Of a stretch of 64,000 bases of DNA, positions 1-10,926 are shown in pieces. Each line of letters starts with the position of its first letter. Position 1 is the first letter of the stretch. A program made the position numbers and the translations under genes. This DNA is from Lobosporangium transversale (Eukaryota; Mortierellomycota; Mortierellomycetes; Mortierellales; Mortierellaceae). The notes below the pieces were generated by a model. It worked only from the letters and a program-made list of their open reading frames with translations, made no database searches and was not told the origin of the DNA. The stretch spans positions 620,001 through 684,000 of the forward strand of contig NW_019028993.1 of NCBI RefSeq assembly GCF_002105155.1. Direction: 5' to 3'.

Positions 1-23
1 GTTATCGCCAGCCAAGTTGACGC

Positions 24-105
24 TTATGCCTCTGTATTCATGTAGGATCAGAAAAACAAAATAAATAAAACCGTTAGATTAGTTTTATTTTATTTTTATT
101 TATTT

Positions 106-145
<40 letters not shown>

Positions 146-395
146 TGAAGCTTTTTAACTTACCAAGGATATGCTTCTCCACAAGGGCTTCAACTGTAGG
201 ACGCTGAGTGATCTTTGTGTTGAGCAAATCTTCCAGCTGTGAGCGCTTCAGCTCCTCCTCTTTCCTCTGCAATGCGGGGGCCACATGAGAATCTATCCGG
301 TTTTTTCAAAATAAAAAATAAATGTTATTACGCGACTTGTGATGGAGGAGCACAGACAACAAAAAAAACTAAAAAAAAAAAAAAAAAAATAAAAA

Positions 396-427
<32 letters not shown>

Positions 428-940
428 AGCTCTGTCCTTTCTAAAAAGTGTCTTTTTTTTTTTTTTTTTTTTTTTTTTTCACACGCACACTCTTCTTGTA
501 GTTGTGGTCTAGTTCATCGCTCATTCCAGTTGATAATGTTACTTTCAATGAATTGACAAAGCATTTTATAGATGTCTTCCTCTACAGCTCCTTCTTTCCT
601 TTAAAGATAAAGTTAAATAATAAAGAAAAAAATAAAAATAGTTTCACGCTTGGATTGGAGAAAAGATAATAAATATCTTTACCTTTGAGGATGTTCTTTT
701 CAACGAGCTCCTCCCGGTCAGGACGATGCTTCAAAAAGGTCTCGAGCTCCTCGGAAGCGCGTGTCTTGTCAGTGTTATCGGCTGTTTCAAGGACATAAAA
801 ATATTATCCAAAAAAGACAGGTTGTTTTTTTCAATCCCATCCAATGTGAAGTAGTCTATAAATGACGCGTAATATAAAACAAAAAGAGAGAGGAATATGA
901 GTCTAATTGCATATATCGCGTTTGCAAAGGTTCAGGGTAG

Positions 941-973
<33 letters not shown>

Positions 974-1252
974 AAATGTAACAACAAAAATCACGTACAG
1001 ATTGAAGGCATCCCGAAAGAAAAGAGCGAGAGAGCGAGAGAAAGAGAAAGAGAAATAGGGATCGGCAATGAGATAGTTTCCCGAATACGAGTCAACAATG
1101 AGATTCAACGAAGAAGAGTAAAATGGACAAGAGGACAGTTGGATATGTCGAGCAGTACAGCGAATCAAGAAGAAAAAGGTTTCGCAAAGTTAGTAAAGTG
1201 ACTTTGGATTTCTGCACAAAATTATTTCTGTTTGGATGTTGCACATACCCAT
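24..1252 (-). CDS. Small RPEL-repeat protein (four exons)
   Basis: RPEL repeats bind G-actin in animal MRTF and Phactr proteins; short fungal proteins made almost only of RPEL repeats are known, with unclear function. I assembled exons 1249-1252, 683-781, 164-292 and 24-31, each with GT-AG borders and compatible phases, giving 79 residues. Two repeats are visible: one around LKHRPDREELVEKNIL (about residues 17-33) and one around TQRPTVEALVEKHIL (about 62-76), joined by a DSHVAPALQ linker typical of fungal RPEL proteins. The first coding exon is only ATG plus one base and the last is 8 bases ending in TAA. Intron 1 is 467 bases and carries a homopolymer run. The domain call is firm; the two tiny exons are inferred from splice signals. 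Confidence 0.8.
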
Positions 1253-2133
1253 GGTCTAGTTGATGTTGTCTGTAGAGTTGTGAATGAGCAAAAGAGATGA
1301 TGGAGTTGAAGAATGAGAGAGAAAGAAAGAAAGAGAAGAAAAAAAAGAGACTAAGGGGATAAAATACCCTCTGTCTTCTTCACTTACCCCTTTCAAAAAA
1401 AGGAGCCTAAAAAGGCTGAACATGTGCTGCAGACGAAGAGTTTATGTTTGTTCATGATGAATATATGAATATAAAACATGTATAACACGTAGAATGGGGT
1501 TAGGACTATGCATGTACATGTACAACAGTGCACAAATGCAAGACTGGGCATCTGACCAACGAAGGAGATTGGACAACTGCCTTTTCTGCATTTTTATTTC
1601 AGAGCAATCAATCAATCAATCAATCAATTGCAAAAAAGATGCGATGCTCAATATAAAAGTATATAAAGTACACTAACTAGGGTTTTTCCCCCTGCCTCCT
1701 TTTTTTGCCGATGTTTACGTTGATTAAAAATATTTTTATACTTCTTTCTTTAATCTTTCCTACCTTTTCAACTCCCTCATGCTCTTTTTTTTTTTTTTTA
1801 AGAAAAAAATTGGTCAGGTCACCTTTATGCTTAAGTAAAAATCATTTTCTTTCTGACGTTCAATCTTGACCCTAACGCCAACAATAGCTGTGGTCATGTA
1901 GTGTCCCTGTCCATGTGCCATCATCACGTTTTTTGACTATGACCGACCTTCTTTACTTGATCCTGATAAAATAGTCAGCAGAGGAAGGAGTGGACGAGTG
2001 CAAGAAGATCAGTCGCTCTTCTTCATCTGATTATCACACATTCTCTCTTGAATCATGTCTATCATCTTATAAAGACAATACGTCTAGAAAGGACTATTAA
2101 CAAGAACAGACAAACGTGATTAAGCAAATTGGG

Positions 2134-2166
<33 letters not shown>

Positions 2167-2345
2167 ATGTACATTAAATCAAAATGTGAAGCAAATGAAC
2201 AAACACAACTCTATGAAGGCAGATGATATAGTAGATACTACAATGAAGACTAGGTATGGAAGAAAATAAAATAAAGACATTTGTACGTTTGCATTTCTCT
2301 GCTTTTCTCTTTTTCTTTTCTTTTTTTTTTTTTTTTTTTTTTTTT
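1253..2345. other. Intergenic, upstream of RPEL gene and downstream of bL6m gene
   Basis: No supported gene. It contains GA-rich sequence near 1310-1350, a CAAT microsatellite near 1606-1627 and two long T runs (about 2137-2160 and 2321-2345). The second run lies directly against the stop codon of the mitoribosomal gene. Confidence 0.6.
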
Positions 2346-3065
2346 CTACTTCTTCTTGGACGTCTTCTTTGCAATAGTCTCGTCGCCTACAAAGATACCC
2401 TTTTGGTTATAGGGCTCTGGTGGTCTCCATTTCCTGATTTTGAATGCAAACTCCTTGACTTTTTGAATATCATTTCCTTGCAACACAATCTTGTTCGGTA
2501 AAGGAGTCGAACATTGAATCCCCTCTGGGATATCCACCTCCACAGAATGCGAGTATCCCAACTTCATGGATAACTTTTCCTTGCTTCCTCCGGCTGCTTC
2601 TTTATTGTCTTCCACTGTTGCACGATAACCAACGCCTACCAAACGAATCGGGACTGTATAACCTTCTGAAACTCCTGTGATAGCGTTCGCAATCAATGCT
2701 CGTGTCGTCCCCCACATGGCCCTTTGTTCTTTGATTTCCGGATCCTGTACAGTGATACTCAATAGGGAATCTCCTTGTTCCTGTTCAAACTTCAAGTTTA
2801 CATAGGGTTTAATGGGTAGGACATGTTCTCCCAATGGTCCCTTGATATGAAGTGTGGTCGAATGAAGATCTGCAGGAACACGAGGGTTGAGAATCGGAGT
2901 AGGGTCATGAGTCAAGACCACATCCGTGCCAAAAGGTAAAACCTGTTTGCCAATATGAGAGAGAATTGCAGGTGAAGTCGAGAACGAACGGCGGATCAGA
3001 CCATTTGCAGTTGTTGTCGTTGTAATGAGGCTCTGACCCAGTCGTCTTGGGATCATGCTCGACAT
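2346..3065 (-). CDS. MRPL6: Mitochondrial large-subunit ribosomal protein bL6m
   Basis: Structural protein of the mitochondrial 54S ribosomal subunit. The 239-residue product has a basic, Ser/Thr-rich N-terminus ending in RRSFSTSPAI that looks like a mitochondrial targeting sequence, then two L6 domains. The C-terminal L6 signature is clear (EPYNQKGIFVGDE, about residues 217-229) and is followed by a lysine tail. The frame is open upstream to 3107, but that first codon is TTG, so the ATG at 3065 is the likely start. The gene is intronless and divergent from the uS14m gene. An A tract (sense strand) begins directly after the stop codon. Family and compartment are secure. Confidence 0.93.
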   Translation of the reverse strand: MSSMIPRRLGQSLITTTTTANGLIRRSFSTSPAILSHIGKQVLPFGTDVVLTHDPTPILNPRVPADLHSTTLHIKGPLGEHVLPIKPYVNLKFEQEQGDSLLSITVQDPEIKEQRAMWGTTRALIANAITGVSEGYTVPIRLVGVGYRATVEDNKEAAGGSKEKLSMKLGYSHSVEVDIPEGIQCSTPLPNKIVLQGNDIQKVKEFAFKIRKWRPPEPYNQKGIFVGDETIAKKTSKKK

Positions 3066-3109
3066 TATTGGACTCGTCTGTTGATGATAAAGTTTTTGAG
3101 CAAACAAAA

Positions 3110-3140
<31 letters not shown>

Positions 3141-3483
3141 AGAAAAAGGGTCTACGGTCGTTCGTTTATTGTCACCAAAAGGAACGTGGTGAATGTCCGA
3201 AAAAACTGATCTTTTTTTTGTTGTTGTTGTGCCCTTGTCCTTGTGGGAGACTCTTCCTCTGGTTGCTTATAAGGTCGGAAGACTGCTATTATTGCACGTG
3301 ATATATAGTAAACAAAAAAAACCCCCGCCTCTCCTCCAACACTCCTCTCTCAAACATTCCGATTAGTTTGATTAGTGCATTCATTCTCCTTCTTTCTCTT
3401 TCTCTTCAAAATATTAAGGACATTAGAGGCAACCAAATCAACACCTTTGAACAAATAAACGTTTAAATATATATATATCCATC
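3066..3483. promoter_or_regulatory. Shared divergent promoter of bL6m and uS14m
   Basis: 418 bases separate two outward-facing mitoribosomal genes, so they probably share control. A palindromic CACGTG (E-box/CBF1-type site) lies at 3295-3300, pyrimidine-rich sequence precedes the uS14m start, and an A tract lies at about 3104-3129. Co-regulation is inference. Confidence 0.5.
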
Positions 3484-3786
3484 ATGCCTCGCGCTCGCAT
3501 TATCCGTGATATGAAAGCTAGAGCCACTGTGGCTTCAACAGAGGTCGTTCGTCAAGCTCTTCGTTACCTGACCCGCAACACCACTCTCCCTGCCAAGGTC
3601 CGCGCACAAGCACAGCTGCAACTCAACGCCTTCCCTCGTGATGCTCGTCCTACTGCTATTCATAACCGTTGTCTCGAAACTGGACGTGGTCGTGGTGTCC
3701 TCCGTGCTTTCCGTCTATGCAGATTCCAATTTCGTCTCAAGGCTTTGGAGGGTGAACTTCCTGGTGTGAAAAAGTCGACTTGGTAA
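3484..3786 (+). CDS. MRP2: Mitochondrial small-subunit ribosomal protein uS14m
   Basis: Intronless 100-residue protein. It matches the bacterial-type S14 family: a basic N-terminal helix (MPRARIIRDMKARA), then the diagnostic block NRCLETGRGRGVLRAFRLCR at about residues 59-78, which follows the S14 consensus NRC..TGR.RG..R.F.L.R. It acts in the head of the mitochondrial small ribosomal subunit. Its length is normal for fungal Mrp2. The TAA stop is the start of a run of about 26 A residues, so there is no ordinary 3' UTR sequence before the A tract. It is paired head-to-head with the bL6m gene. Confidence 0.93.
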   Translation: MPRARIIRDMKARATVASTEVVRQALRYLTRNTTLPAKVRAQAQLQLNAFPRDARPTAIHNRCLETGRGRGVLRAFRLCRFQFRLKALEGELPGVKKSTW

Positions 3787-4354
3787 AAAAAAAAAAAAAA
3801 AAAAAAAAAAAGGGAAAAGGACGCAGGAAAGATATCAATCGACTTTTTTGATGGACAAGGAAAGAGAGAAGGGAAACCATGTTGGAAGTATACGGAGTAA
3901 GAACAAGGAGGAGAAGCTATTCAAATGTATCGAATATACTCTTTTTTATGGATAACCGGAAATCAGAAACTGTCAAGAATCAGCGCGTCGTGTTTTTATT
4001 TTTTTATTTTTATTTTCCCTCCGCATCCATAATTCAATTTACAACAGGAAGCACCTTATCAAACAGCAGAGACAATACTGCTAGGACAACATCAACCCAC
4101 CATTATCAACTTCAGATAGATTAGATCTGAGGGTATGAGTTCTCTTGGTATCACATTTGTACAAATATAACACCCATCAGTTCTTTTTATTTTGCCATTA
4201 CATTTGGGAGATTTACAAAAGAAATGATTATGGTTCAGATACAAGCGCAAATTTTGTTAAAGAGTTATAGTTGGAAAGACACTATGTACAAATGCTTTTA
4301 AAAAGCTACAGCAATAAAAGAAAAAATGGTGGTAGGCAGTGAGAGGGTTTTCCT
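3787..4354. other. Intergenic between convergent genes
   Basis: It starts with the A tract that follows uS14m, then AT-rich sequence with no convincing coding potential. It holds the 3' ends of two convergent genes. Confidence 0.5.
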
Positions 4355-5656
4355 CTAATCCAAATCCATACCCATGATTTTATCCTCCAGTTCTTGGACA
4401 TGGGAATCGTCGTTTGCAGAATCATGGGAGGCATAGCCATCGTCTTCCTTATCGTCATCAATCTCTGTAATGCGTGCCGTGAACTCTGGCGTATCATCAT
4501 CCTCATAATCAAAAGATGAGCTCAAGAATGTTGGTGGAGGTCGACGGTACAAGACCAGCTCGTTACCTTGAACATCACTCAGTTCAGGAGTAGTATTATA
4601 TCGATTCAACCATTGCTTACGAATCAGTGCATCAACCCCATCAGCAAGTGTCACGGTTTTGGGGCCCTCGTATCTAATCAAAGCGCCAAGGTCAGCTTGA
4701 GAGGGTTTGGGTGTTTGAGGTGTTGCATTGTCCCAGTTATCTTGGTCCATCATCATGGATGATTCCGATTGGTCATCCCGATAGGTGTTTGAATTAGAAT
4801 ACTGAGAAAACTGTCCATGGTTATCATCATCACTCGTACGATCTTTCTTGGTGGTGTTGGACTGGAGTTCATTCCGAGGTTCTGAGATGATCTCAAGTGG
4901 GCTGTCATCACCATCCCCACTGTCTCTGCTGCTGCTATTATCCATGGATCGATGGATCCGGCTTCGTTTATATGGCGAAGGTAATGAAGGTGCATGATCC
5001 ATTACTGGTTTTAGCGTCCCATCTTCTAAAACATCAAAGATTTCGCGTAGTGAATCTGCGGACGAAAGAGAGTCTGCAGTACTCTCGCGGCGACGTTTGT
5101 GTTCTTTTTCGCCCAAATGAGATGATGACAACTCTTCTCCTGAAGAAAGGTCAACGATACGCACATCGTTACCTTGAGATCTTCTGGTATATTTTGGCAA
5201 AAGTGGGGGCCTACGAGGAGTAGAGGACAAAGGGTTTGACTCTTTTAATGTAGTTGGGGTCGAGGACAACCGGTCAGAGCTTGTTGTGATATTGTTTGGG
5301 ATATTGTTATTAGTAAGGATAGTGGGATCTGTAGCAGTAGCAGAACGGCGAAGTTTCTTGATAGGATGAGGCCTCGGTAAGGTGGAAGACGGCTCATTCA
5401 ATGAAGCATCGAGAGCGGCATAAAACTCTGGCTCAAAATGGAAAGATCGTTTTCTTCGTCCGGTATCCATGTTGTTGTGCTCAATGTGTGGTGGTGATTG
5501 TTGGCCTGGTTCCTGCTCATATGGCTGGTGAAAAGACTGAGGATAAACTGACTGCTTTTCTCTTTGAAGCAAGTCTTTTTGTGTAATCATGTGGTTATTG
5601 AAGGGGCTATACTTGTGTGATTGAAAGGGGTCTTGGATAGGTCTTTGTGCAAACAT
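4355..5656 (-). CDS. Hypothetical low-complexity protein
   Basis: I do not recognise this family. From the ATG at 5656 (good context, ACCATG) the protein is 433 residues. The frame extends to 5788, but that first codon is TTG. The sequence is Ser/Pro/Asp-rich with basic patches (GRRKRS, PIKKLRRS, KHKRRRES) that could be nuclear localisation signals, many SP/TP sites, and an acidic C-terminus with a DDDKEDD cluster. A more ordered block near residues 335-385 contains IRYEGPKTVTLADGV and IRKQWLNRYN. It is probably intrinsically disordered and nuclear, which is inference. It is single-exon and convergent with uS14m. Confidence 0.65.
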   Translation of the reverse strand: MFAQRPIQDPFQSHKYSPFNNHMITQKDLLQREKQSVYPQSFHQPYEQEPGQQSPPHIEHNNMDTGRRKRSFHFEPEFYAALDASLNEPSSTLPRPHPIKKLRRSATATDPTILTNNNIPNNITTSSDRLSSTPTTLKESNPLSSTPRRPPLLPKYTRRSQGNDVRIVDLSSGEELSSSHLGEKEHKRRRESTADSLSSADSLREIFDVLEDGTLKPVMDHAPSLPSPYKRSRIHRSMDNSSSRDSGDGDDSPLEIISEPRNELQSNTTKKDRTSDDDNHGQFSQYSNSNTYRDDQSESSMMMDQDNWDNATPQTPKPSQADLGALIRYEGPKTVTLADGVDALIRKQWLNRYNTTPELSDVQGNELVLYRRPPPTFLSSSFDYEDDDTPEFTARITEIDDDKEDDGYASHDSANDDSHVQELEDKIMGMDLD

Positions 5657-6775
5657 GGTAGCGTAGGCTGGCAAAGCAAAGAGACCGAGCAGTGTCACCA
5701 GCGACGGGTCGGAGAAGGAAGTGAAGGCGTTAGAAGAGTGGAAAAAGTTATGAACTGGCGTTGTTGTAAGTATAGTAGACCGAAGCAAAAGATGGTCGGT
5801 CTATTCAAGTGGGATTGTTAGTTAAAGAAATGAGGTGAATGAGGAAAGAGAAATTTTTTCCGTTGGTGTTCTGAATCCTTCTCAATTTATAGAAGCAAAA
5901 TTATTGGGCGAATGTGCTGGAACGCGAGGGAATCTTTGAGAACGTGAGAACGACGGACGATGCTTGCCTGTGTGACTGCTCATGATTTACAAATCGGATA
6001 TTGGCACTCCTAGTTCAGGATCACTGGTCTTTGACCAATTATCTTTCTGGGTTCCAAACACCCATGGATGAAATAAATCCTTTTGTAGGGTGCCATATTT
6101 TTTATTTTTATTTATTTTTTTTTTTTTTTCAAGACGATCAAGACGGGTATGATTCTTTCTAATGGTTGCTGCAGCTCCTTAACAACAATAATGCTTCACT
6201 CTATTTTACGATGATATCATAAATGTGAAATGCACAGAGTGAAGGTAAACAATGAAATTGGATTCGAAGGGGATAAATATAAGGCAGCTTACTCTCTAGG
6301 ATTCAGTAAACCGAAGTATAGATGGCAATATTGAAATATCAAAGAAAAGAAGGAGTTTGACAAATAAGAAGCGATTTAAAAGTATAATAGCCTTGTAGAA
6401 ATGAATAACTGACTGACTGTCAGCATGTAAAAGAGACGAAAATGCATGCATGCATGCATCTGGAAAGATGAAGCACTACTTTTGTTTCCTCACACGCGTG
6501 TGCCAAGTGACACGACCGCGTCTTTTTTTTTTTTTTACTACTCCATTCGTGCAAAATATGCGTGCAATCCTCTTAAACCAGTCATTTATTTGCATTGAAT
6601 AATAACAATAATAAACCTTTTAGAAATATCTTCTTTCTTTTTTCACCATCTTTCTTCCTCATTTCATCTGTCCCTTGGCTTTTTTTTTTCTCTTTGATTC
6701 TCCTGATCCTTCTTATTCACCCTCAACGTAGGTCGACACACCCACACAGCACACAGGCTCGGCGGATTCACATGC
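5657..6775. other. Intergenic between divergent genes
   Basis: Promoter region of the hypothetical protein (left) and the C9orf72-like gene (right). It contains an ATGC microsatellite near 6440-6460, a perfect 12-base palindrome CACACGCGTGTG at about 6491-6502, and a T run before 6538. No gene seen. Confidence 0.5.
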
Positions 6776-9700
6776 ATGTCTGGTCAGGGAGAAGACGCCC
6801 CAGGGCCACCACCCAGCTCTGCTTCAACCCTTCTAACCAGCACCAATGCATCTCTCCCAGCCAATACCGATCTCACATCGCATGCCAATGTCAACACTAT
6901 TGTTCAAAATCAAAATCATGATACTATAGCCGCTCATGGCAATCGAAGGACGGGGACTATTGAACAGGATACTGCACAGACTCAAACTCTGACTCAGGCT
7001 TCTCAGGCGCAGGCTCAGGCACAGGCACGAGTAAAACCTCACGATACTAATCGAGCAGCAACGACGACTACAGCATCGACAGTACCTCCCATGGACAATC
7101 ACTCTTCCCGTCACATTGCCTCATCCACTCCTCCAGTCTCCAATAGTGGCAATGTCAACAACAGCAACAGCAACAGCAATAGTAAACCTGGTAACACTGG
7201 GACTACACCAACTAGTACAGGTAGGACTCGTGGTCCACCAATGAGCCTCCCTCCTGGGGCTATAGCTCAGGCCCAGGCCCAGTTCCCGACAATGTTAACA
7301 ACCCAATTACAGCTGCAAGTGAATACAAAGGCTCCCCCTACATCGTCACCTCCAACTCTCAACCTCGTTCCTGCGACACCGGGCCCTAGCACCTCCTCCA
7401 ACAGTAACAATCCCAAAACCGGTACAGATCTGCCTACTTCCAATCCCTCCACGCTTTCCAAACATAAAGGTCTACCTGTTCTTCCTTATCTTGTCACGCC
7501 CAAGGAAGAAAAGAGTCATGCGGCCATCTTGGGATTGTGGGATTTTGATGAAAGTCATCAATCTAGTAAACCTACAAGCAAGGTCACAAAATCTAATAAA
7601 GGCCCGCCCAGTACTTCTGAAGCTTTTGACTCTTCCAGAGTCGTTACGTCAATGGGTGCTGAAGGCGGTCGAAAGGCTCTACTAGCGCTACAAAGTGTAG
7701 CAGCCGAAGGGGGTGAATACATCTCAAGCGGAGGTAAGATGAGGGGCCATAAGGTGAAAAAGAGAGTAGGACTATCATGTGTTATTATTGGCGAACCTTC
7801 TCTTCCTTCACACGCGATATTCCTGACCGACATTTTATTTTTTTTCTCTCTCTCGATAGGGCCTAGAAAAAAGGCATCTGCTCAACAGCTGACATCTAAA
7901 TTTACGATCCTTCCACCACCATTATCATCAGCACTATCAGTCGCATCAGCACCAGTCTCTTTAAACAGAGATCGTGATGGAGATTCAAAGGAGACTGGAA
8001 TGTCGCAAAATACGCAATTTGAGTCCATATCTTTGCCAGCAACACCTACTGCCACTGAAAGTCGTTCCTATTGTTTGCCTGAGAACGGTTTTTTCCTTGC
8101 AGTTTTGTCTATGTATTGGTCAAATCTCGTTGGACCCAGGATAGAGCAGGTAAATAAAGCCTTAATTATCGATTGAAGTCTTCAATAATTCAAGTACATC
8201 ATGAGCCATTCTTATCAAACATCGCCCGCAAACAGAACTACAAGCAAATGAGCAAGCGACTAAAACAACTCAACGGGTATTCCTTTGTACTTTATGCTTT
8301 AACATCTGACTTTTTTTTTTTTTTTTTTTTTTTTTCTCATTTTTCTCCCGACTCTTATTCTTCCATCCAACTTTATCCTAAATGTGTTTGTGTTTATATG
8401 AACGATAACTGTCGTACAAACAACAACATAAAAAAGATATGGACCTCGCGGGTGGGTTGTCCTGACGAATCAACATTGAACCTGTTGGCTAAGCAAGTAT
8501 TGAATGGTGAAGTAATGCGCACCACGGATACCATTGAACCAAAGATGGTTGTCCTACAGGAAGAAGGTATGTATATGTATTCCTAAATATGTACTGCTAA
8601 TAGTGAGGGAGCCCAACTTGTCCGCTGTCCAAAAAAAAGTTAAAAGTTCAAATTTATTTATTTATTTTTATACATATATATATTAGGTTTGATCGCCATG
8701 TCGTATCTTTACACTGCCCACCCATCAATGGCTGACAATACTTCATATAGCTGCACTTTGGGATCAACTACAGGAACACTCGCAATGTCCACCAAATTCG
8801 TCCTCAGTTTTGTAGTGCCGCTTGTGTATCTGCAAAGTTTTTCTAGTTTCTTCGACATTATGACCGACCATGCTCCAATGCTCATTGAAATCCTTCGTGG
8901 CTTTCGATCAGGGCTTGTAAGCCATCTTTCTTTCATTTTATGTTATTTGTATGAGAGAAATAGAGAGCTTGAGCTGGCAAAGAATCATTGAGTAGAATAA
9001 CTCATGTTGATGCATTCTCTTTTCTCATTATTTTCATCAATATAGCGATTAAATGTAGCACTGGAAATGTTTGCAGAAGATCATTTAGTACCATTTGTGG
9101 AGGATATTATGACGATGGAGGCTGCTGCAATGGCAATCGAAGGAGCCAAGGTAACTTACTCTCTTTATATATATTTTTGAGCTCTTCTCTACCTCATTTC
9201 AGCACATAATCAGCATATTCATTCTGGACTTCTTTTTTTTTTTTTAATGATACCAGGCGAGTCATATTGCATTAGGAAAAGAAGGCGATCAGGTGTTTGG
9301 ACGTGAATTTATTAATCGGGCCATCACATCACATCTGCAGACAAACTCCTCCACGGTTGTTGTAGGGAATAATATTACAATCATGAATATGGTATGTTAG
9401 GATCGTGAGTAGATTTTTTTTTTTTTTTCCCCCTTTTCCCTCGTCCAAGCTCATAATAACTAAACTGAGGTTTGTTCTTTTATTTCTTGGTTTATATTAT
9501 AGATGATCAATACCTTAGCACTTTTCCTTTCACCAGAAGATAGAGCTAAATCCTGTCATGCACGGAAACAACATCGCTACATACCGGACCTTTTCTTGCA
9601 GGGGATTTACACGCCTAGCATTGGGAAACCCACTCAATCGCATTCTGGAGCGGGCGTTGACCATGAAACAGGATTACCTAACCCTTATTCATCAACTCGA

Positions 9701-10601
9701 AGATCTGACCGGACAGGACGGCTCTATCATATTCTTTCTTCACCCTTTCCAACCACTATTGTTGATACTGTACGTTTCAAAGTAGAGCAAACAGAGCGAT
9801 TCCCTAATTATGCACGTCTACGGTCCGATTATCGCAAAGATCAAGTGAAGACTATAGTGGATCGAACGATCAGTCGGGTGAATGCCTGGAATGCAGCATC
9901 TGCGTCTAATCAAGCTGGATACCTATATCAGGGATCCATGATCCCCCCCCAAAACTTTCAACGGAACAGCAATACTTCTGGTGGTGGCAGTGGTGGCGGG
10001 GGTGGTGGCAATGGTGGGGGCGGATCTGATTCAGGAGGATTCTGGGGTGGAGGTGGATCGAGACGAGAAAACAATTGGACTAGTATAGAATGGAGAGGAC
10101 AGAAAGTCGTTAAGCCTGTCCAAACCTCTGCACCCATGGTGGAGAATTTGGTCCGTTGTGTTGTAGGCCTACCGATTGAGATGCGCGAGGGCTTTGTTAG
10201 GCAGTGGAGGAGGGGATTAGTGAAGAAAGCTTCAGCTCTTGTTAAATTTGTCAAGAAAGAAGGGTTGGTTTTCAAACTTGGTGTTTTCACCATTACTACT
10301 CTGCTGTATACATTATTTGCTCCCTTTTCCAGAGGCTGACCTCTTTTTATATTTATACATTATTCACACTAGTCTTGAGCTTGCCGAGCAATTGGAGCAG
10401 CAAAAGCGTCAGAAAAGCCGAGTATTACCAACAGATCATGATTCAGCCAATGCGGATGAAACGACTGCACGATTATCACTGCAAGCTATTTTTCAGCAGA
10501 TGGGTATGGAGTCAAGTGATCTAAGTATTGTTCTTGGTACAGCAGAGAGATTGCTTCCATCTATCACCGAGTTTGTCAGCGTTCATTTAGGAGTCGAATG
10601 A
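6776..10601 (+). CDS. C9orf72-like DENN-family protein (eight exons)
   Basis: Human C9orf72 is a DENN-fold protein that works with SMCR8 and WDR41 in autophagy, lysosome and small-GTPase control. Predicted exons are 6776-7733, 7860-8149, 8437-8566, 8687-8916, 9046-9150, 9257-9391, 9503-10263 and 10373-10601 (945 residues, phases consistent). After about 395 disordered residues come blocks that align in order with human C9orf72: YWSNLVGPRIEQIW (human YWDNILGPRVRHIW), LNGEVMRTTD (LNGEILRNAE), INRAITSHLQT with STVVVG (LNAISSHLQT, SVVVG), LALFLSPEDRAKS (LCLFLTPAERKCS), SPFPTTIVD (APYPTTHID) and a C-terminal helix region with LVKKASALVKFVKKE. A Gly-rich insert lies near residues 775-805. The last donor (GTTGGT) is non-consensus but fits the phase. 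Exon borders carry more doubt than the family call. Confidence 0.85.
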
Positions 10602-10926
10602 GGAAAGAAAAAAACGAAACATTAGACAAAAGAATACATCAAGCTCAATGACCATCAACATTCTCATTTTATATCAAACTGCATTTTTTTTTTTTTTTTT
10701 TTTTACACTTTTTGTACACTCTTTTCCTCGGCACGATTTTTTTTTAATATCACTTAATTTTTTTTCCCTACTCCACTCTCACTTTCTTTCTTCCTCTTAA
10801 TGAAAGATGTCCATTAAAGAAATAAACTGCGCATATCATACCAACAAAAATAGGCCCAATATATACTTTTGATTGTTTTTATTTTGTCATTTATTTATTG
10901 AGTCGGTTTCTCGGCTGTTGTTATGA
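10602..10926. other. Intergenic between convergent genes
   Basis: AT-rich with a T run at about 10686-10704. It holds the 3' ends of the C9orf72-like and CsbD-like genes. Nothing else seen. Confidence 0.5.

Noticed and set aside
239-556. Lys-rich and Phe-rich frames across homopolymers
   Set aside because: Poly-Lys and poly-Phe come from A and T runs; no start context or conservation-like composition.
3066-3107. Upstream extension of the bL6m frame
   Set aside because: The extension starts with TTG. The in-frame ATG at 3065 followed by a targeting-like sequence is a better start.
8173-8436. 137-codon frame spanning the second intron of the C9orf72-like gene
   Set aside because: Skipping it as an intron (8150-8436) restores the C9orf72 alignment exactly (EQ joined to IWTS). 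The frame contains a run of Phe from a T tract.
9558-9785. Alternative frame inside exon 7 of the C9orf72-like gene that looks helical
   Set aside because: The main frame carries the FPTTIVD block conserved with human C9orf72 and stays open through the exon.
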